Notes under the pieces: model-generated
What the model saw: the letters and a program-made list of their open reading frames with translations, nothing else
Databases searched by the model: none
Told to the model about the DNA's origin: nothing
Shown: piece by piece, positions 8,615 through 17,729 of the stretch
Layout: every line of letters begins with the position of its first letter
Numbering within the stretch: the stretch's first letter is position 1
From: Pseudomonas umsongensis
GTDB lineage: Bacteria; Pseudomonadota; Gammaproteobacteria; Pseudomonadales; Pseudomonadaceae
Length of the DNA stretch: 64,000 nucleotides
Assembly: GCF_002236105.1 (NCBI RefSeq)
Contig: NZ_NIWU01000004.1
Coordinates: 1-64,000, forward strand
Reading direction: 5' to 3'
Translations under genes and position numbers: made by a program

Positions 8615-11373
8615 GTGCCGGGGATAAACTCTTCGGGCGCCTGCTCAATCGCCACCCGCCGGCACACCAGGAAATCGTGGAGCCCCCAAGCGTACTCAGT
8701 GTCGGCCTACAGATACAGCTCGACGCCCAGGGTCGGGTGTTGCACCTGAGCGGCCCACTGCGGCATCTGCTGGCCCAGCAGGCCCCGGCGGCACAGCTTG
8801 CACATCTGCTGGATTTTCTCTTGCCCCATTGCAGCCTCGCCATCGAGGGCCCTCCCGCCGATTGGCGGGGTCAGCTTCTGGACCTGGACTTCTACAGCCT
8901 CAGCGGCTCGCCCCTGCACCTGCGTGGCTGGGTCCAGCCAATGGCCGACACTTGGTTGCTGCAGTTGCTGGACATCGGCGACTTGCTGCTTGAACGCCGA
9001 CAAGCGCGCCTGCGCGAGCAGTGCCAGTTGCTCGCGGCGCAAATCGGTGAACAGTTGCGCCTGTGCAGCCTGATGCGCTTGCCCGACGTGCTGGTGGACC
9101 AACTGCAATCGCTGGCCCAACGCTTTCACATCCCCTGTATCGCCCTGGCGCTGCTCGATGAGCAGGAGGGCTGGCAGATTCACCAGCACTATGCCGGCTT
9201 TGACACGCCCAGCCTGTGGCACAACGGCCAGCGCCTGGGCACCGGCCTCGACAGTCTGGACGGCTCCACGCCGCATCACCTGAACCTGGCCGAGCACCCG
9301 CGCCTGCAAGGCACCTTTGGCAACACCGAGGGTTTCGCCGTGCCCTATCACGACGCTCAAGGCGTGGTGGCCTGGTTGCTCTGTGGCTGTTACACGGCCC
9401 ATCAACAGGCCCCGGACGTCAGCGAGCGCGACTGGCTGCAGTTTGCCGCCGCCCTCGCCGGCCCCTTGCTTGCGCGCTTGCGCGAACATCGCCATCACCT
9501 GCAGCTGGAGCGCCTGGAGTCGTTGCAGGCGCTGCTCGGCACCGGCTGGTGGGAAATGTTCAACGACAGCGAGGTGCAATTGGCCCCCTCCCTGGCCCGT
9601 GCCCTGCACCTTGAACAGGAACGTTTGCCACTGCAGGACTGGCTCGTCCAAGTGCACCCCGCCGATCGCGAACAATTGCACAGCCGCCTGCAGGACTTGC
9701 GACTCGAAGGCGCGCCCCTGCTGTTGTGCGTGCGCCTGCACCGTGACGACGGCGACACTCCACCGACCTGGTATCGCTTGCAAGGCCAGGCCTTGGGCGT
9801 CGGCAACCAACGGCGCCTGGTAGGATTCATGCTCGACATCAGCGACATCAAGAACCAGGAGCAACTCGCCGCTGCCGCGCATGCCCGGCTGGACAATCTG
9901 ATCGCCAGTTCACCTGCGGTGATTTATGTGCAGCGCTATGTCGAAGGTGCGCTGCAACCGACCTTTTTCAGCGACAGCCTGCAACCCTTGCTGGGCTGGA
10001 CGCTCGCTGACTGTACCGGAGCGGCGTTGGTCGATCGCGTTCACCCCGAGGATCGCGAGCGTTATTTCGAACGCACCCGCCTGCTGTTGCGCGAAGGCTC
10101 GGTACGTGCACGTTATCGGCTGCGCGACAGTCGCGGCAATTACCACTGGCTGCTCGACGAAGCCAGGTTGCTGCGCGATGACCTGGGTTTGCCGGTGGAA
10201 GCCGTCGGCCTGTGGCTGGACGTCACCGATGCGACGCTGGCGGCCGAACACGTCAAGCAGAGCGAGGAGCGTTATCGGATGTTGGTGGAGGACTCACCGG
10301 CCATGATCTGCCGTTACCGTCCGGACCTGACCCTGTCCTTCGGCAACCGGCCGCTGGCGACCTACCTGGAATGTTCGCCCGAGGGTTTGCCGGGGGTTAA
10401 CCTGGGCAGCTGGATGTCGGCGCAGCAGCGCGAGTCCTTCCTCCAGCGCCTGAGTCAATTGAGCCCGGAATTTCCGGTGAGCACGGCGGAAATCAATCTG
10501 CAATTACCCGGCCGGGAACACGCCTGGTGGGTCTGGTCGGATCGCGGAGTGTTCGACGAGCAAGGCCGCTTGCTGGAGGTGCAGGCCGTGGGTCGCGACA
10601 ACACCGAAGTCCGGCGCGCCCAGCAACAGCTGACCCAAAGCGCGAAAATGGCCACATTGGGCGAGATGGCCACCGGCCTGGCCCATGAAATCAACCAGCC
10701 GCTGAACGTGATGCGCATGGCGATCATTAATGTGCTCAAGCGCTTGGGCAATGGCGATCTACAGATCGATTACCTGACCGACAAGCTCAACCGCATCGAC
10801 GCTCAGGTCCAGCGTGCGGCGCGAGTGGTGGATCACATGCGCGTGTTCGGCCGCCGCTCGGATATCGAACAGCAGCCGTTCAACCCGGCCCAGGCTATCG
10901 ACGGCACCTTGTCGCTACTGGCCGAGGGGATGCGCGGCAAAGGGGTGGAACTGCGGGTCAGCGAGTGCGCTTTTGCGGTCCAGGTACGCGGGTATGTCGA
11001 TCAGCTGGAACAAGTGTTGATCAACTTGATGGTCAACGCCCGGGATGCACTGCTCGGCAAGCGTGAGGCCGACGGTCAATTCAAGCCGTGGATAGCGGTG
11101 TATACCGAACGCGATGAACATGCGGTGCGGCTGTGGGTTGAAGACAACGGGGGCGGCATCGATCCGCGCCTGCTGGAGCGGATTTTCGAGCCTTTCTTCA
11201 CCACCAAGCCAGTGGGCGTCGGCACTGGGCTGGGGTTGTCTGTGAGCTACGGCATCGTGCAGAACATGGGGGGAACACTCAGCGTCAGAAACTCGGCCGA
11301 GGGCGCGCGATTTTGCATCGAGCTGCCGATCGTGCACGATGCTCAGATCACCAGCGATGCGCGGCCGGCGTGA
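8611..11373 (+). CDS. pprA: PAS-domain sensor histidine kinase PprA
   Basis: A 920-residue kinase. The N-terminal part (about 1-300) is a GAF-like sensor region, followed by PAS domains at about 300-410, 420-545 and 555-670 (for example ERYRMLVEDSPAMICRYRPD). The catalytic core has an H-box in MATLGEMATGLAHEINQPLN, an N-box in LINLMVNARDALL, and G-boxes in VEDNGGGIDP and GTGLGLSVSYGIV. There is no transmembrane segment and no receiver, so PprB is the probable partner. The TTG at 8611 is the only start that fits the frame and couples to the upstream stop. The 3' end overlaps convergent tadG by 31 bases. Confidence 0.86.
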   Translation: MSAGDKLFGRLLNRHPPAHQEIVEPPSVLSVGLQIQLDAQGRVLHLSGPLRHLLAQQAPAAQLAHLLDFLLPHCSLAIEGPPADWRGQLLDLDFYSLSGSPLHLRGWVQPMADTWLLQLLDIGDLLLERRQARLREQCQLLAAQIGEQLRLCSLMRLPDVLVDQLQSLAQRFHIPCIALALLDEQEGWQIHQHYAGFDTPSLWHNGQRLGTGLDSLDGSTPHHLNLAEHPRLQGTFGNTEGFAVPYHDAQGVVAWLLCGCYTAHQQAPDVSERDWLQFAAALAGPLLARLREHRHHLQLERLESLQALLGTGWWEMFNDSEVQLAPSLARALHLEQERLPLQDWLVQVHPADREQLHSRLQDLRLEGAPLLLCVRLHRDDGDTPPTWYRLQGQALGVGNQRRLVGFMLDISDIKNQEQLAAAAHARLDNLIASSPAVIYVQRYVEGALQPTFFSDSLQPLLGWTLADCTGAALVDRVHPEDRERYFERTRLLLREGSVRARYRLRDSRGNYHWLLDEARLLRDDLGLPVEAVGLWLDVTDATLAAEHVKQSEERYRMLVEDSPAMICRYRPDLTLSFGNRPLATYLECSPEGLPGVNLGSWMSAQQRESFLQRLSQLSPEFPVSTAEINLQLPGREHAWWVWSDRGVFDEQGRLLEVQAVGRDNTEVRRAQQQLTQSAKMATLGEMATGLAHEINQPLNVMRMAIINVLKRLGNGDLQIDYLTDKLNRIDAQVQRAARVVDHMRVFGRRSDIEQQPFNPAQAIDGTLSLLAEGMRGKGVELRVSECAFAVQVRGYVDQLEQVLINLMVNARDALLGKREADGQFKPWIAVYTERDEHAVRLWVEDNGGGIDPRLLERIFEPFFTTKPVGVGTGLGLSVSYGIVQNMGGTLSVRNSAEGARFCIELPIVHDAQITSDARPA

Positions 11374-13310
11374 CAGCTGAGGTTGGCGCCGACTTCGACC
11401 TTGTTCAAGTCGATGCCCAGGCTCGCCAGTAGCGTGTTGATCAGGGTATCCAGCAGCGGGCTGAGTACGGTGTTGATCGCATTGACCAGCGCGGTGGTGA
11501 CGTCGTTCAAGAGGCTGCCCAGGCCACCGATGATGCTGCCCGACAGCCCATACATGTTCACGCCGAGGTCGCTGACGGTGGTGCTCAGGCTGTTGACGAT
11601 GTTGTTGGTGGTGTAGGCGTAGAAAAACGGTGGCTGGTTGATTTCCGGCAGGTTGGCGGCAGCTGGTGCGGAATACACGTGGGGTATGTTGGCGTTCTGC
11701 GCTACCGCGGTATTGACGTGGATGCCGATGCCACCGCTCGGCCGAGGGTTGTAGCAGACCGCCGGTAAAAACAGCAGCCGGTTGCAGGTTTGCACGCCGA
11801 CATAAATGACTTGTAGCGGGTTGACGATATTGGTCGGCGGGACCGTGGCGGAACCAAACACATCCTCCGGGGTGATCTGTCCGATTTTCAGCCCGATCAG
11901 CTTGGTCGTGGTGCTGGTGGTCAGGCTTTTATTCGTCGAGCTCATGCAGCTGTAAGCCGTGACATAACTCCAGGCACCGCCCGCTTCCAGAGCAACATCG
12001 AGCCGTATCGGCGGAGGCAGAAGCTTGACTTCCGTCGTGTCACACGGTGCACCCAAGCCGCACGTCAGCAACTTGTGCAGTTGCAGGCCCAGCAAGTCTT
12101 TCAGAAAGTCGGTCAGCGACGTAGCAAGGTCAAGTACGGCATTGACCAATGGCGTGATGGCGTCCAGTACCGGCAGGTCAATGGACAACAACGTCTTGAC
12201 CTGGGCGGTTCGAACATAAATGCGGTCAGGCCCCAAGGGCGCCTGGGCCGCCTTTTTCGGATTGCCCACGGCCGACAATTGCGGTGGCTGCATCACCTGC
12301 ACCCGCGCAGTGATCTGCGCCAGGCCCGCGAGGTTGATCGGCAGGGTCGCCACCAGGCCGTTCTGCTTGTTGGCCAACTGCACGACGCCTTCAATCAGGT
12401 CGAAAGCCTTGAGGTTCACTGCCAGGGCCGAGATGTCACTGCCACTTTCGACGTGCAGCAAGTCGCCCAGCACCACGCTGGTCGCACCGGCAGCCAATTT
12501 CAGCGCCTTCAGGCTGACGATCGTGGCACTCGCTGCCAGAGTGCCATTGGGGTCCAGGACATTGATGGCGGCCTGGATCAACTGGCTGACGGTGATGCTG
12601 TTGGACAGCACCTGGTCGTAGCCTACGGCGGTCAGGCCGAGGTCGACTTTCAGGCGATTGAGGTAGCTGAGCAGGCTGATGTTGCTGTTGACCAAGCCAT
12701 TCCAGCCTGCGGCATTGATCGTCACGTTGCCTCCCAGCAAGCCACCGAACAGCAAACTGGTAATGGCTGCCTTGCTGGTATCGAATGTCAGCACAGTGCT
12801 GCGGATGGTCAGCGCTGCCAGCGGCGGCGGGAGTGCAGCGACCGCTGTGGCCTTCAGGTTCAGGGTCGAGCCAGCAGGGGCACCGCCAAACAGAGCACCA
12901 ATGCCGCCCGCAAAACTTTGCGGCACGACGTGGCTGGCGATGACCTGGATCGCTTCACTTTTGCCAGGGTCGACGGAAAATATCCGCAGGCTGTTGGCAT
13001 CCAGGGTCAGCGCACCGCAGCTAACCGCCAGTGCACGCCCGTCGCTGGGCACAGTGAAGCCATTGCGCTGGGCACTGGCGGTGGCATAGCTGGTCGCGGT
13101 TGCACCCGTGGAACAATCCCCACCCCGCGTGGCGGCTTCAAGCGCGGCCATGTCGGCGATGCGCTGCAGGTTGCGCTTTTCCAGGTAGAGCCGGCCGCTG
13201 TCGATCACCAGCAACATGAACGCCAAGGCCAGCGCCAAGGTAACGGCCGCCATCAAGCCAATGGCCCCTGTTTGTCGGGCAGGGCCGCGAAACTGCATGC
13301 GGGGCGACAT
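11343..13310 (-). CDS. tadG: TadG-like Flp pilus assembly protein
   Basis: A 655-residue protein with a strong AAAGGAG ribosome site eight bases before the ATG at 13310. The N-terminus (RQTGAIGLMAAVTLALALAF onwards, then DSGRLYLEKRNLQRIADMAALEAA) is the TadE/TadG-type membrane anchor and the 'RxLQxxADxAALAAA' region typical of TadG. The remainder is a long, repetitive extracytoplasmic domain rich in Leu, Asn and Thr. In P. aeruginosa tadG heads the tadG-flp operon; here the genes downstream in its direction are a kinase tail and fppA/pprB, so the remaining tad genes are not adjacent. Confidence 0.83.
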   Translation of the reverse strand: MSPRMQFRGPARQTGAIGLMAAVTLALALAFMLLVIDSGRLYLEKRNLQRIADMAALEAATRGGDCSTGATATSYATASAQRNGFTVPSDGRALAVSCGALTLDANSLRIFSVDPGKSEAIQVIASHVVPQSFAGGIGALFGGAPAGSTLNLKATAVAALPPPLAALTIRSTVLTFDTSKAAITSLLFGGLLGGNVTINAAGWNGLVNSNISLLSYLNRLKVDLGLTAVGYDQVLSNSITVSQLIQAAINVLDPNGTLAASATIVSLKALKLAAGATSVVLGDLLHVESGSDISALAVNLKAFDLIEGVVQLANKQNGLVATLPINLAGLAQITARVQVMQPPQLSAVGNPKKAAQAPLGPDRIYVRTAQVKTLLSIDLPVLDAITPLVNAVLDLATSLTDFLKDLLGLQLHKLLTCGLGAPCDTTEVKLLPPPIRLDVALEAGGAWSYVTAYSCMSSTNKSLTTSTTTKLIGLKIGQITPEDVFGSATVPPTNIVNPLQVIYVGVQTCNRLLFLPAVCYNPRPSGGIGIHVNTAVAQNANIPHVYSAPAAANLPEINQPPFFYAYTTNNIVNSLSTTVSDLGVNMYGLSGSIIGGLGSLLNDVTTALVNAINTVLSPLLDTLINTLLASLGIDLNKVEVGANLSCHAGRASLVI

Positions 13311-13433
13311 CGCGCACTCCTTTGCCGGCGCACGGCCGAACGTAACCTCCGTGGGTGTAAGGCAGTGTAGACAAGGGATGGCGTGACTGCTGGCAACTCG
13401 CCACCGCCTGTAGGGGGTGTTAATTGGGTGTTT

Positions 13434-13994
13434 TCACCGGCGGGGTGGGTAGTTGGCCAGAATCCTCGTGACCGTTTCGTGTATCGCATTACTGCGGTCT
13501 GTCGGATTCGGCGTGCGGCTGAGCATCTGTTCGTCACTGCCGCGCCAGACCAGCTTGCCGTCCTTGCCGTCGAGCAGGTCGATCTGGATCGTCGCGACCT
13601 TGTAGGACACCAGGCGGGTTTCGTTGTACATCGGAGCGCCATAGTAGCCGTACCAAGGGTAACCCCAACCGCCGCCGTAGTTGGTCGTCACCTGTTGCTG
13701 GCGATCCTCGACTATCAGGTAAGCCTGCACATTCACATCCCCCCTGGCGCCGGCGCCCGCCTGACGCAGGCCACGTTGCTCGAGCTGATCGGCCACCGAA
13801 TCGCGCACACGCTGTTCGGTCAGGTCGCTCTTGATCCTGGGGTCATCGGGACGGTATTGCAGCGCCGGTTCTTTCCAGCTCCAGCTGTGATACGCGGCAA
13901 AATCGCGGCTGGCATCGAAGTCATGATTGACCTGGTTGGCGGCGCAGGCACTGAGCAGCACGGCCACTGCCAGTAAAGCGAGACGGCGGAACAT
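13434..13994 (-). CDS. DUF4136 family lipoprotein
   Basis: A 186-residue lipoprotein (MFRRLALLAVAVLLSACAAN, lipobox LSAC). After the signal come features of DUF4136: DFAAYHSWSW, VRDSVADQLEQRGLRQ, and a terminal ETVTRILANYPP helix. A Gly/Tyr-rich stretch (GGGWGYPWYGYYGAPMY) sits in the middle. GGAG lies seven bases before the ATG. The next gene in the same direction (14050-14667) is a clear paralogue with the same layout. The function is unknown; an outer-membrane anchored periplasmic location is inferred. Confidence 0.83.
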   Translation of the reverse strand: MFRRLALLAVAVLLSACAANQVNHDFDASRDFAAYHSWSWKEPALQYRPDDPRIKSDLTEQRVRDSVADQLEQRGLRQAGAGARGDVNVQAYLIVEDRQQQVTTNYGGGWGYPWYGYYGAPMYNETRLVSYKVATIQIDLLDGKDGKLVWRGSDEQMLSRTPNPTDRSNAIHETVTRILANYPPRR

Positions 13995-14049
13995 GGCGAT
14001 TCTCCGGTAGAAGACATGAACCTGCGAAATGCTTCTGGACTACAGGAAG

Positions 14050-14667
14050 CTAACTAGGAGGATACGCCGACATTGCCTTTTCTACAGCCTCCCGTATGGC
14101 ATCGACACGCTCGCCCTCGCTGCCCCGGTTGCTGGTTTCAGCGCTCGAACTCCAAACCGGTTCACCGTTTTGCGCGTCGTACAGGTCAACGTGAACCACC
14201 ACGACCTGTTCCTCATAAGTGCGCACAATCGGCATGCTGCCGTACATGCCGTAACCCGGGCCATAACCATAGCGGTTATAGCCGCCGTAACCGCCGTAGT
14301 AGCCGTAATCGTCCTGGACCTGACGCAAGCGTGTTTCCAAACGCAGGTCTGCGCTGACGAACAGATCCGCCGGCCGGTTGTCACGCAGGGGCCGCAGGCC
14401 GCGTTGATCCAGCGCACTGCTGACGGCATCGGCGACCTGCGCCGAGTCCGCCCACGCGGTGCCCGGCGGCATTTGCCCGTTGAGCCAGGCCCAGCTGCGA
14501 TAACGCCCGTAGTCTCGCGGTGGCGCCGGGTAGGCGCTGCGATCAAAGGTACTGGCCGCCTGAGGTGGCGCTGGCGGCAAAGGCCTGGAACTTGCCACGT
14601 ACGGATTGCTGCCCTGGCAGGCCGCCAGGCCCAGACAGATCAACAGCAACCCTGCACGACTTTTCAT
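14050..14667 (-). CDS. DUF4136 family lipoprotein, paralogue of its neighbour
   Basis: A 205-residue lipoprotein (MKSRAGLLLICLGLAACQGS, lipobox LAAC). It has a short Pro-rich linker, then DYGRYRSWAWLNG, VADAVSSALDQRGLRPL and a Gly/Tyr-rich loop (YGYYGGYGGYNRYGYGPGYG), and ends REAVEKAMSAYPPS. These match the DUF4136 landmarks of the 186-residue protein in order, so the pair arose by tandem duplication. GGAG is six bases upstream. It lies 12 bases after cmoM in the same direction, so cmoM, this gene and the next may be cotranscribed. Function unknown. Confidence 0.82.
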   Translation of the reverse strand: MKSRAGLLLICLGLAACQGSNPYVASSRPLPPAPPQAASTFDRSAYPAPPRDYGRYRSWAWLNGQMPPGTAWADSAQVADAVSSALDQRGLRPLRDNRPADLFVSADLRLETRLRQVQDDYGYYGGYGGYNRYGYGPGYGMYGSMPIVRTYEEQVVVVHVDLYDAQNGEPVWSSSAETSNRGSEGERVDAIREAVEKAMSAYPPS

Positions 14668-14679
14668 TTCGAACTCCGA

Positions 14680-15429
14680 TCAGACCGGCCGACAGATCCA
14701 GTGCAAGTAACGCCCTAGCCCGGCAAAGGCTGGATGGCGCCGATGGGCCAGCTCCATTTCGAGCAGGTCCGACAGCTCGGCGCGGGCCTGGAACTCCACC
14801 GGCATGTAATCGTGAAAAACCCGAACGCCACTCTGGCTTTCGACCTGCCACAGCCCCTCAAGTTGCGCTGCCAACTCTCGTGGGTCCAGGGGCTGTTGCG
14901 GAGTCAGGCTCTGCTTCTCGCCGGCCATGTCATTCTTGCGCATCTTGCGGAAATGGCCCTTGAGCAAGTTGCGATAGATCAGTGCGTCGCGGTTGTAGAA
15001 GGCCAGGGATAGCCAACCATCGGCCTTGGTCAACTGGTGCAGTACCGGCAGGATGGCGTGCGGTTCGGCCAGCCATTCAAGCACGGCATGACACAACACC
15101 AGGTCGTAGCGTTCGGTGAGCTGACCGGGCAGTTCCTGCCAGGGCGCCTGGATAAAGGTCGCATTCTGTTCCGCATCGGCAAAGCGCTGGCGGGCGCCCT
15201 CGAGCATCGGTTCGGCGGGCTCGGCCAGGGTCACCTGATGACCACGCTGGGCCAGCCACAACGACATGTGGCCGAGACCCGCGCCAATATCCAGGACCCG
15301 CAGTGGCCGATCCGGCAGGGCTTCGGCCAGATCGGCCTGCAGCACCGCCAGGCGAATCGCGCCTTTGGCGCCGCCGTAGATTTTTTCGGCGAAACGCGTC
15401 GCCAGTTGATCGAAATGACGGTCGCTCAT
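14680..15429 (-). CDS. cmoM: tRNA 5-carboxymethoxyuridine methyltransferase CmoM
   Basis: A 249-residue class I SAM methyltransferase. It opens DRHFDQLATRFAEKIYGGAKG, which closely resembles E. coli CmoM (DRNFDDIAEKFSRNIYGTTKG as I recall it). The SAM motif is VLDIGAGLGHMSLWLA, followed by LCHAVLEWLAEP and the late GVRVFHDYMP motif. CmoM methylates cmo5U34 in tRNAs reading four-fold codon boxes. Its ATG overlaps the stop of the MazG-like gene (TGATG), so the two are coupled. Confidence 0.88.
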   Translation of the reverse strand: MSDRHFDQLATRFAEKIYGGAKGAIRLAVLQADLAEALPDRPLRVLDIGAGLGHMSLWLAQRGHQVTLAEPAEPMLEGARQRFADAEQNATFIQAPWQELPGQLTERYDLVLCHAVLEWLAEPHAILPVLHQLTKADGWLSLAFYNRDALIYRNLLKGHFRKMRKNDMAGEKQSLTPQQPLDPRELAAQLEGLWQVESQSGVRVFHDYMPVEFQARAELSDLLEMELAHRRHPAFAGLGRYLHWICRPV

Positions 15430-15731
15430 CAGCCGAACCTCCGCTCGCTGTCCGCCAGCTTGCTGCGTACAACGTCATTCATGTCCAGCCCCAGTTCGCT
15501 GCACAGCAACAACAGGTAGAGCACGATATCGCCGATTTCCTGCCCGGCATGGGCCAGCTTGTCAGCCGGCAGCTGCCGTGACTGGTCTTCGCTCAGCCAC
15601 TGGAAAATCTCCACCAGCTCGGACATTTCGACACTCGCGGCCATGGCCAGGTTTTTCGGGCTGTGAAATTGCCGCCAGTCATTGCGATCACGGATAGCGT
15701 GCAGGCGTTCGGTCAGTTCAACAAGGTTCAT
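15429..15731 (-). CDS. MazG-like nucleotide pyrophosphohydrolase
   Basis: A 100-residue all-helical protein of the MazG/RS21-C6 type. The metal-binding ExxE...ExxD pattern is visible: VEMSELVEIFQW, then GQEIGDIVLYLLLLC. The SPKNLAMAASVE segment is also characteristic. Such proteins hydrolyse (d)NTPs, often dCTP or damaged nucleotides, to monophosphates. AGGAGA lies eight bases before the ATG at 15731. First gene of a leftward group with cmoM. Confidence 0.85.
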   Translation of the reverse strand: MNLVELTERLHAIRDRNDWRQFHSPKNLAMAASVEMSELVEIFQWLSEDQSRQLPADKLAHAGQEIGDIVLYLLLLCSELGLDMNDVVRSKLADSERRFG

Positions 15732-15905
15732 CGGGCTCTCCTGAAGACGTATAGCTTCGGGGGGATGACGGGGGAAGGCAAGTGCCTGGCAGCATTGTCG
15801 GTCTTTGCACCATAATCATTCGATGGCGTGATTCGTGGCGCCTGTGAAAATTCGCGGCAAGTCGAACCGTCGCTCCGCAGCTCCTACAGACAGGACGTTC
15901 ATTTC

Positions 15906-16199
15906 ATGCAGGTAGAAGGTTTTTTCGAATGGCTTGGCCAGGTCCTCGGCTCAATCATCCGCTTCATCGTTGATGGCCTCAGCGGTCTGTTCCAACTGGT
16001 GAGTCGCGCGAGCAGCCATTTTGTCGAAGGCTTGTCCGAGGCACTGGGCATGGACACGTCGATCATCAGTATCATCACCCTGGTCGTCGGGTTGGTGTTG
16101 TTATGGTCGGCCATTCGCGCGTTCATGAACGCCGCGTTTATCATGGGGATCATCTGGTTGATGCTGGGGTTGTGGTTGCTCAGCTGGATCATGCACTGA
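15906..16199 (+). CDS. Small membrane protein of unknown function
   Basis: A 97-residue protein from the ATG at 15906; AGGA lies about ten bases upstream. The N-terminal half is amphipathic (FFEWLGQVLGSIIRFIVDGL), and the C-terminal half has two hydrophobic segments: IISIITLVVGLVLLWSAI and FIMGIIWLMLGLWLLSWI. I do not recognise a family. It stands alone between leftward mazG and a REPIN, in front of a MATE transporter gene. Confidence 0.6.
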   Translation: MQVEGFFEWLGQVLGSIIRFIVDGLSGLFQLVSRASSHFVEGLSEALGMDTSIISIITLVVGLVLLWSAIRAFMNAAFIMGIIWLMLGLWLLSWIMH

Positions 16200-16210
16200 C
16201 CCCACCCCCC

Positions 16211-16300
16211 CTGTGGGAGCGAGCCTGCTCGCGAAGATGGCGCGACATTCGACATTGATGTAGTTCAAAGACCGCCTTCGCGAGCAGGCTCGCCCCTGCA
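16211..16300. repeat. REPIN (paired inverted REP sequences)
   Basis: Two REP cores in inverted orientation: GTGGGAGCGAGCCTGCTCGC at about 16213 and CTTCGCGAGCAGGCTCGCCC at about 16276. They are separated by about 35 bases. It fills most of the space between the small membrane protein gene and the MATE gene. Confidence 0.85.
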
Positions 16301-16358
16301 ATGGATCGCGGCAGATTCCAAATGTGTCGCTACAATGCCTGCTCCCCAAGGAGCCTGC

Positions 16359-17705
16359 ATGTCCAACCTGATCGCCGACTGGCGCGACCGCCCAACCCAT
16401 CGTCGGGTCTGGGCGCTGGCTGCGCCGATGATTCTCTCGAACATTTCCGTACCGCTGGTGGCGCTGGTCGACAGCACCGTCATTGGCCATCTGCCTCACG
16501 CCCATCAACTCGGGGCCGTGGCGGTCGGGGCCAGCCTCTATACCTTCCTCGCCTGGGCGATGGGTTTTCTGCGCATGGGCTCCACCGGGTTTGCCGCCCA
16601 GGCCGCAGGGCGCGGGGATGGCGCGGCGCTGCGGCAGATTCTGTTGCAGGGCCTGCTGCTGGCCATGGGGCTGGCGGTGGTGCTGGGTGCCTTGGGCGTG
16701 CCGTTGAGCGGGGTTGCGTTGCACTTCATGCAACCGTCGGCGGAACTGGACCAGATGACCCGCGAGTTTTTCCACACTCGCTTGTTCGGCCTGCCGGCGG
16801 CACTGGCCAGCTATGCGCTGGTCGGCTGGTTTCTCGGCACGCAGAACGCCCGCGCGCCACTGGCGATCCTGTTGAGCACCAATCTGGTCAACATTGCCCT
16901 TAACCTGTGGTTTGTCCTTGGCCTGGAATGGGGGGTGGTGGGCGCGGCCCGGGCTTCGGTGATCGCCGAATGGACCGGCGCGCTGATCGGCCTGATGATG
17001 ACGCGCCAGGCCCTGCGCGCTTATCCCGGCCATATCGTCTGGGCCACCCTGGCACTCTGGCAGAGTTGGCGACCGCTGTTGGCGGTCAACCGAGACATTT
17101 TCATCCGCAGCCTGGCGCTACAGTCGGTGTTTTTCCTGATCACCGTGCAAGGCGCCCGGCTGGGCGATGCGACCGTTGCCGCCAACGCCCTGCTGCTCAA
17201 CGGCTTGCTGCTGACCGCCCACGCACTCGACGGACTGGCACATGCCGTGGAAGCCCTGTGCGGACACGCCATCGGCGCGCGCGACCGCAATGCCCTGCGC
17301 CGCTCCCTGGTGGTGGCCTGCGGTTGGTCCTTGTTGGCGAGCCTGGGCTTTGCCGGCTTGTTCCTGTTTGCCGGACACCTGTTCATCCAGATGCAAACCG
17401 ACATAACCAGCGTGCGCGACACTGCTTTCCTGTACCTGCCCTATCTTGCAGTGCTACCGCTGATCGCCGTCTGGAGCTACCTGCTCGATGGGTTATTCAT
17501 CGGCGCCACCCGTGCCAGGGAAATGCGCAACGGCATGCTGCTGACAGTGGTACTGCTGCTGCCGTTCGCCTGGGCGCTGCAGGGTTATGGCAATCATGGC
17601 TTGTGGATAACCTTTCTGCTGTTCATGTTGCTGCGCAGCCTGACGCTCGGCTTGATTGCCTGGCGCCTGCGCCAGAACGATGGCTGGTTCGCCCGCGCTC
17701 ACTGA
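16359..17705 (+). CDS. MATE family efflux transporter, DinF-like
   Basis: A 448-residue polytopic membrane protein with about 12 hydrophobic segments. The N-terminus (IWxLAxPMILSNISVPLVALVDSTVIGHL in form, here starting VWALAAPMILSNIS) is typical of the DinF branch of the MATE superfamily. AAGGAG eight bases upstream supports the ATG at 16359. Members export cationic drugs or oxidised metabolites by sodium or proton antiport; the substrate here is unknown. The gene ends 24 bases from the convergent DUF4123 gene. Confidence 0.87.
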   Translation: MSNLIADWRDRPTHRRVWALAAPMILSNISVPLVALVDSTVIGHLPHAHQLGAVAVGASLYTFLAWAMGFLRMGSTGFAAQAAGRGDGAALRQILLQGLLLAMGLAVVLGALGVPLSGVALHFMQPSAELDQMTREFFHTRLFGLPAALASYALVGWFLGTQNARAPLAILLSTNLVNIALNLWFVLGLEWGVVGAARASVIAEWTGALIGLMMTRQALRAYPGHIVWATLALWQSWRPLLAVNRDIFIRSLALQSVFFLITVQGARLGDATVAANALLLNGLLLTAHALDGLAHAVEALCGHAIGARDRNALRRSLVVACGWSLLASLGFAGLFLFAGHLFIQMQTDITSVRDTAFLYLPYLAVLPLIAVWSYLLDGLFIGATRAREMRNGMLLTVVLLLPFAWALQGYGNHGLWITFLLFMLLRSLTLGLIAWRLRQNDGWFARAH

Positions 17706-17729
17706 GCCAGTGGCATCTACAGCATCGGC

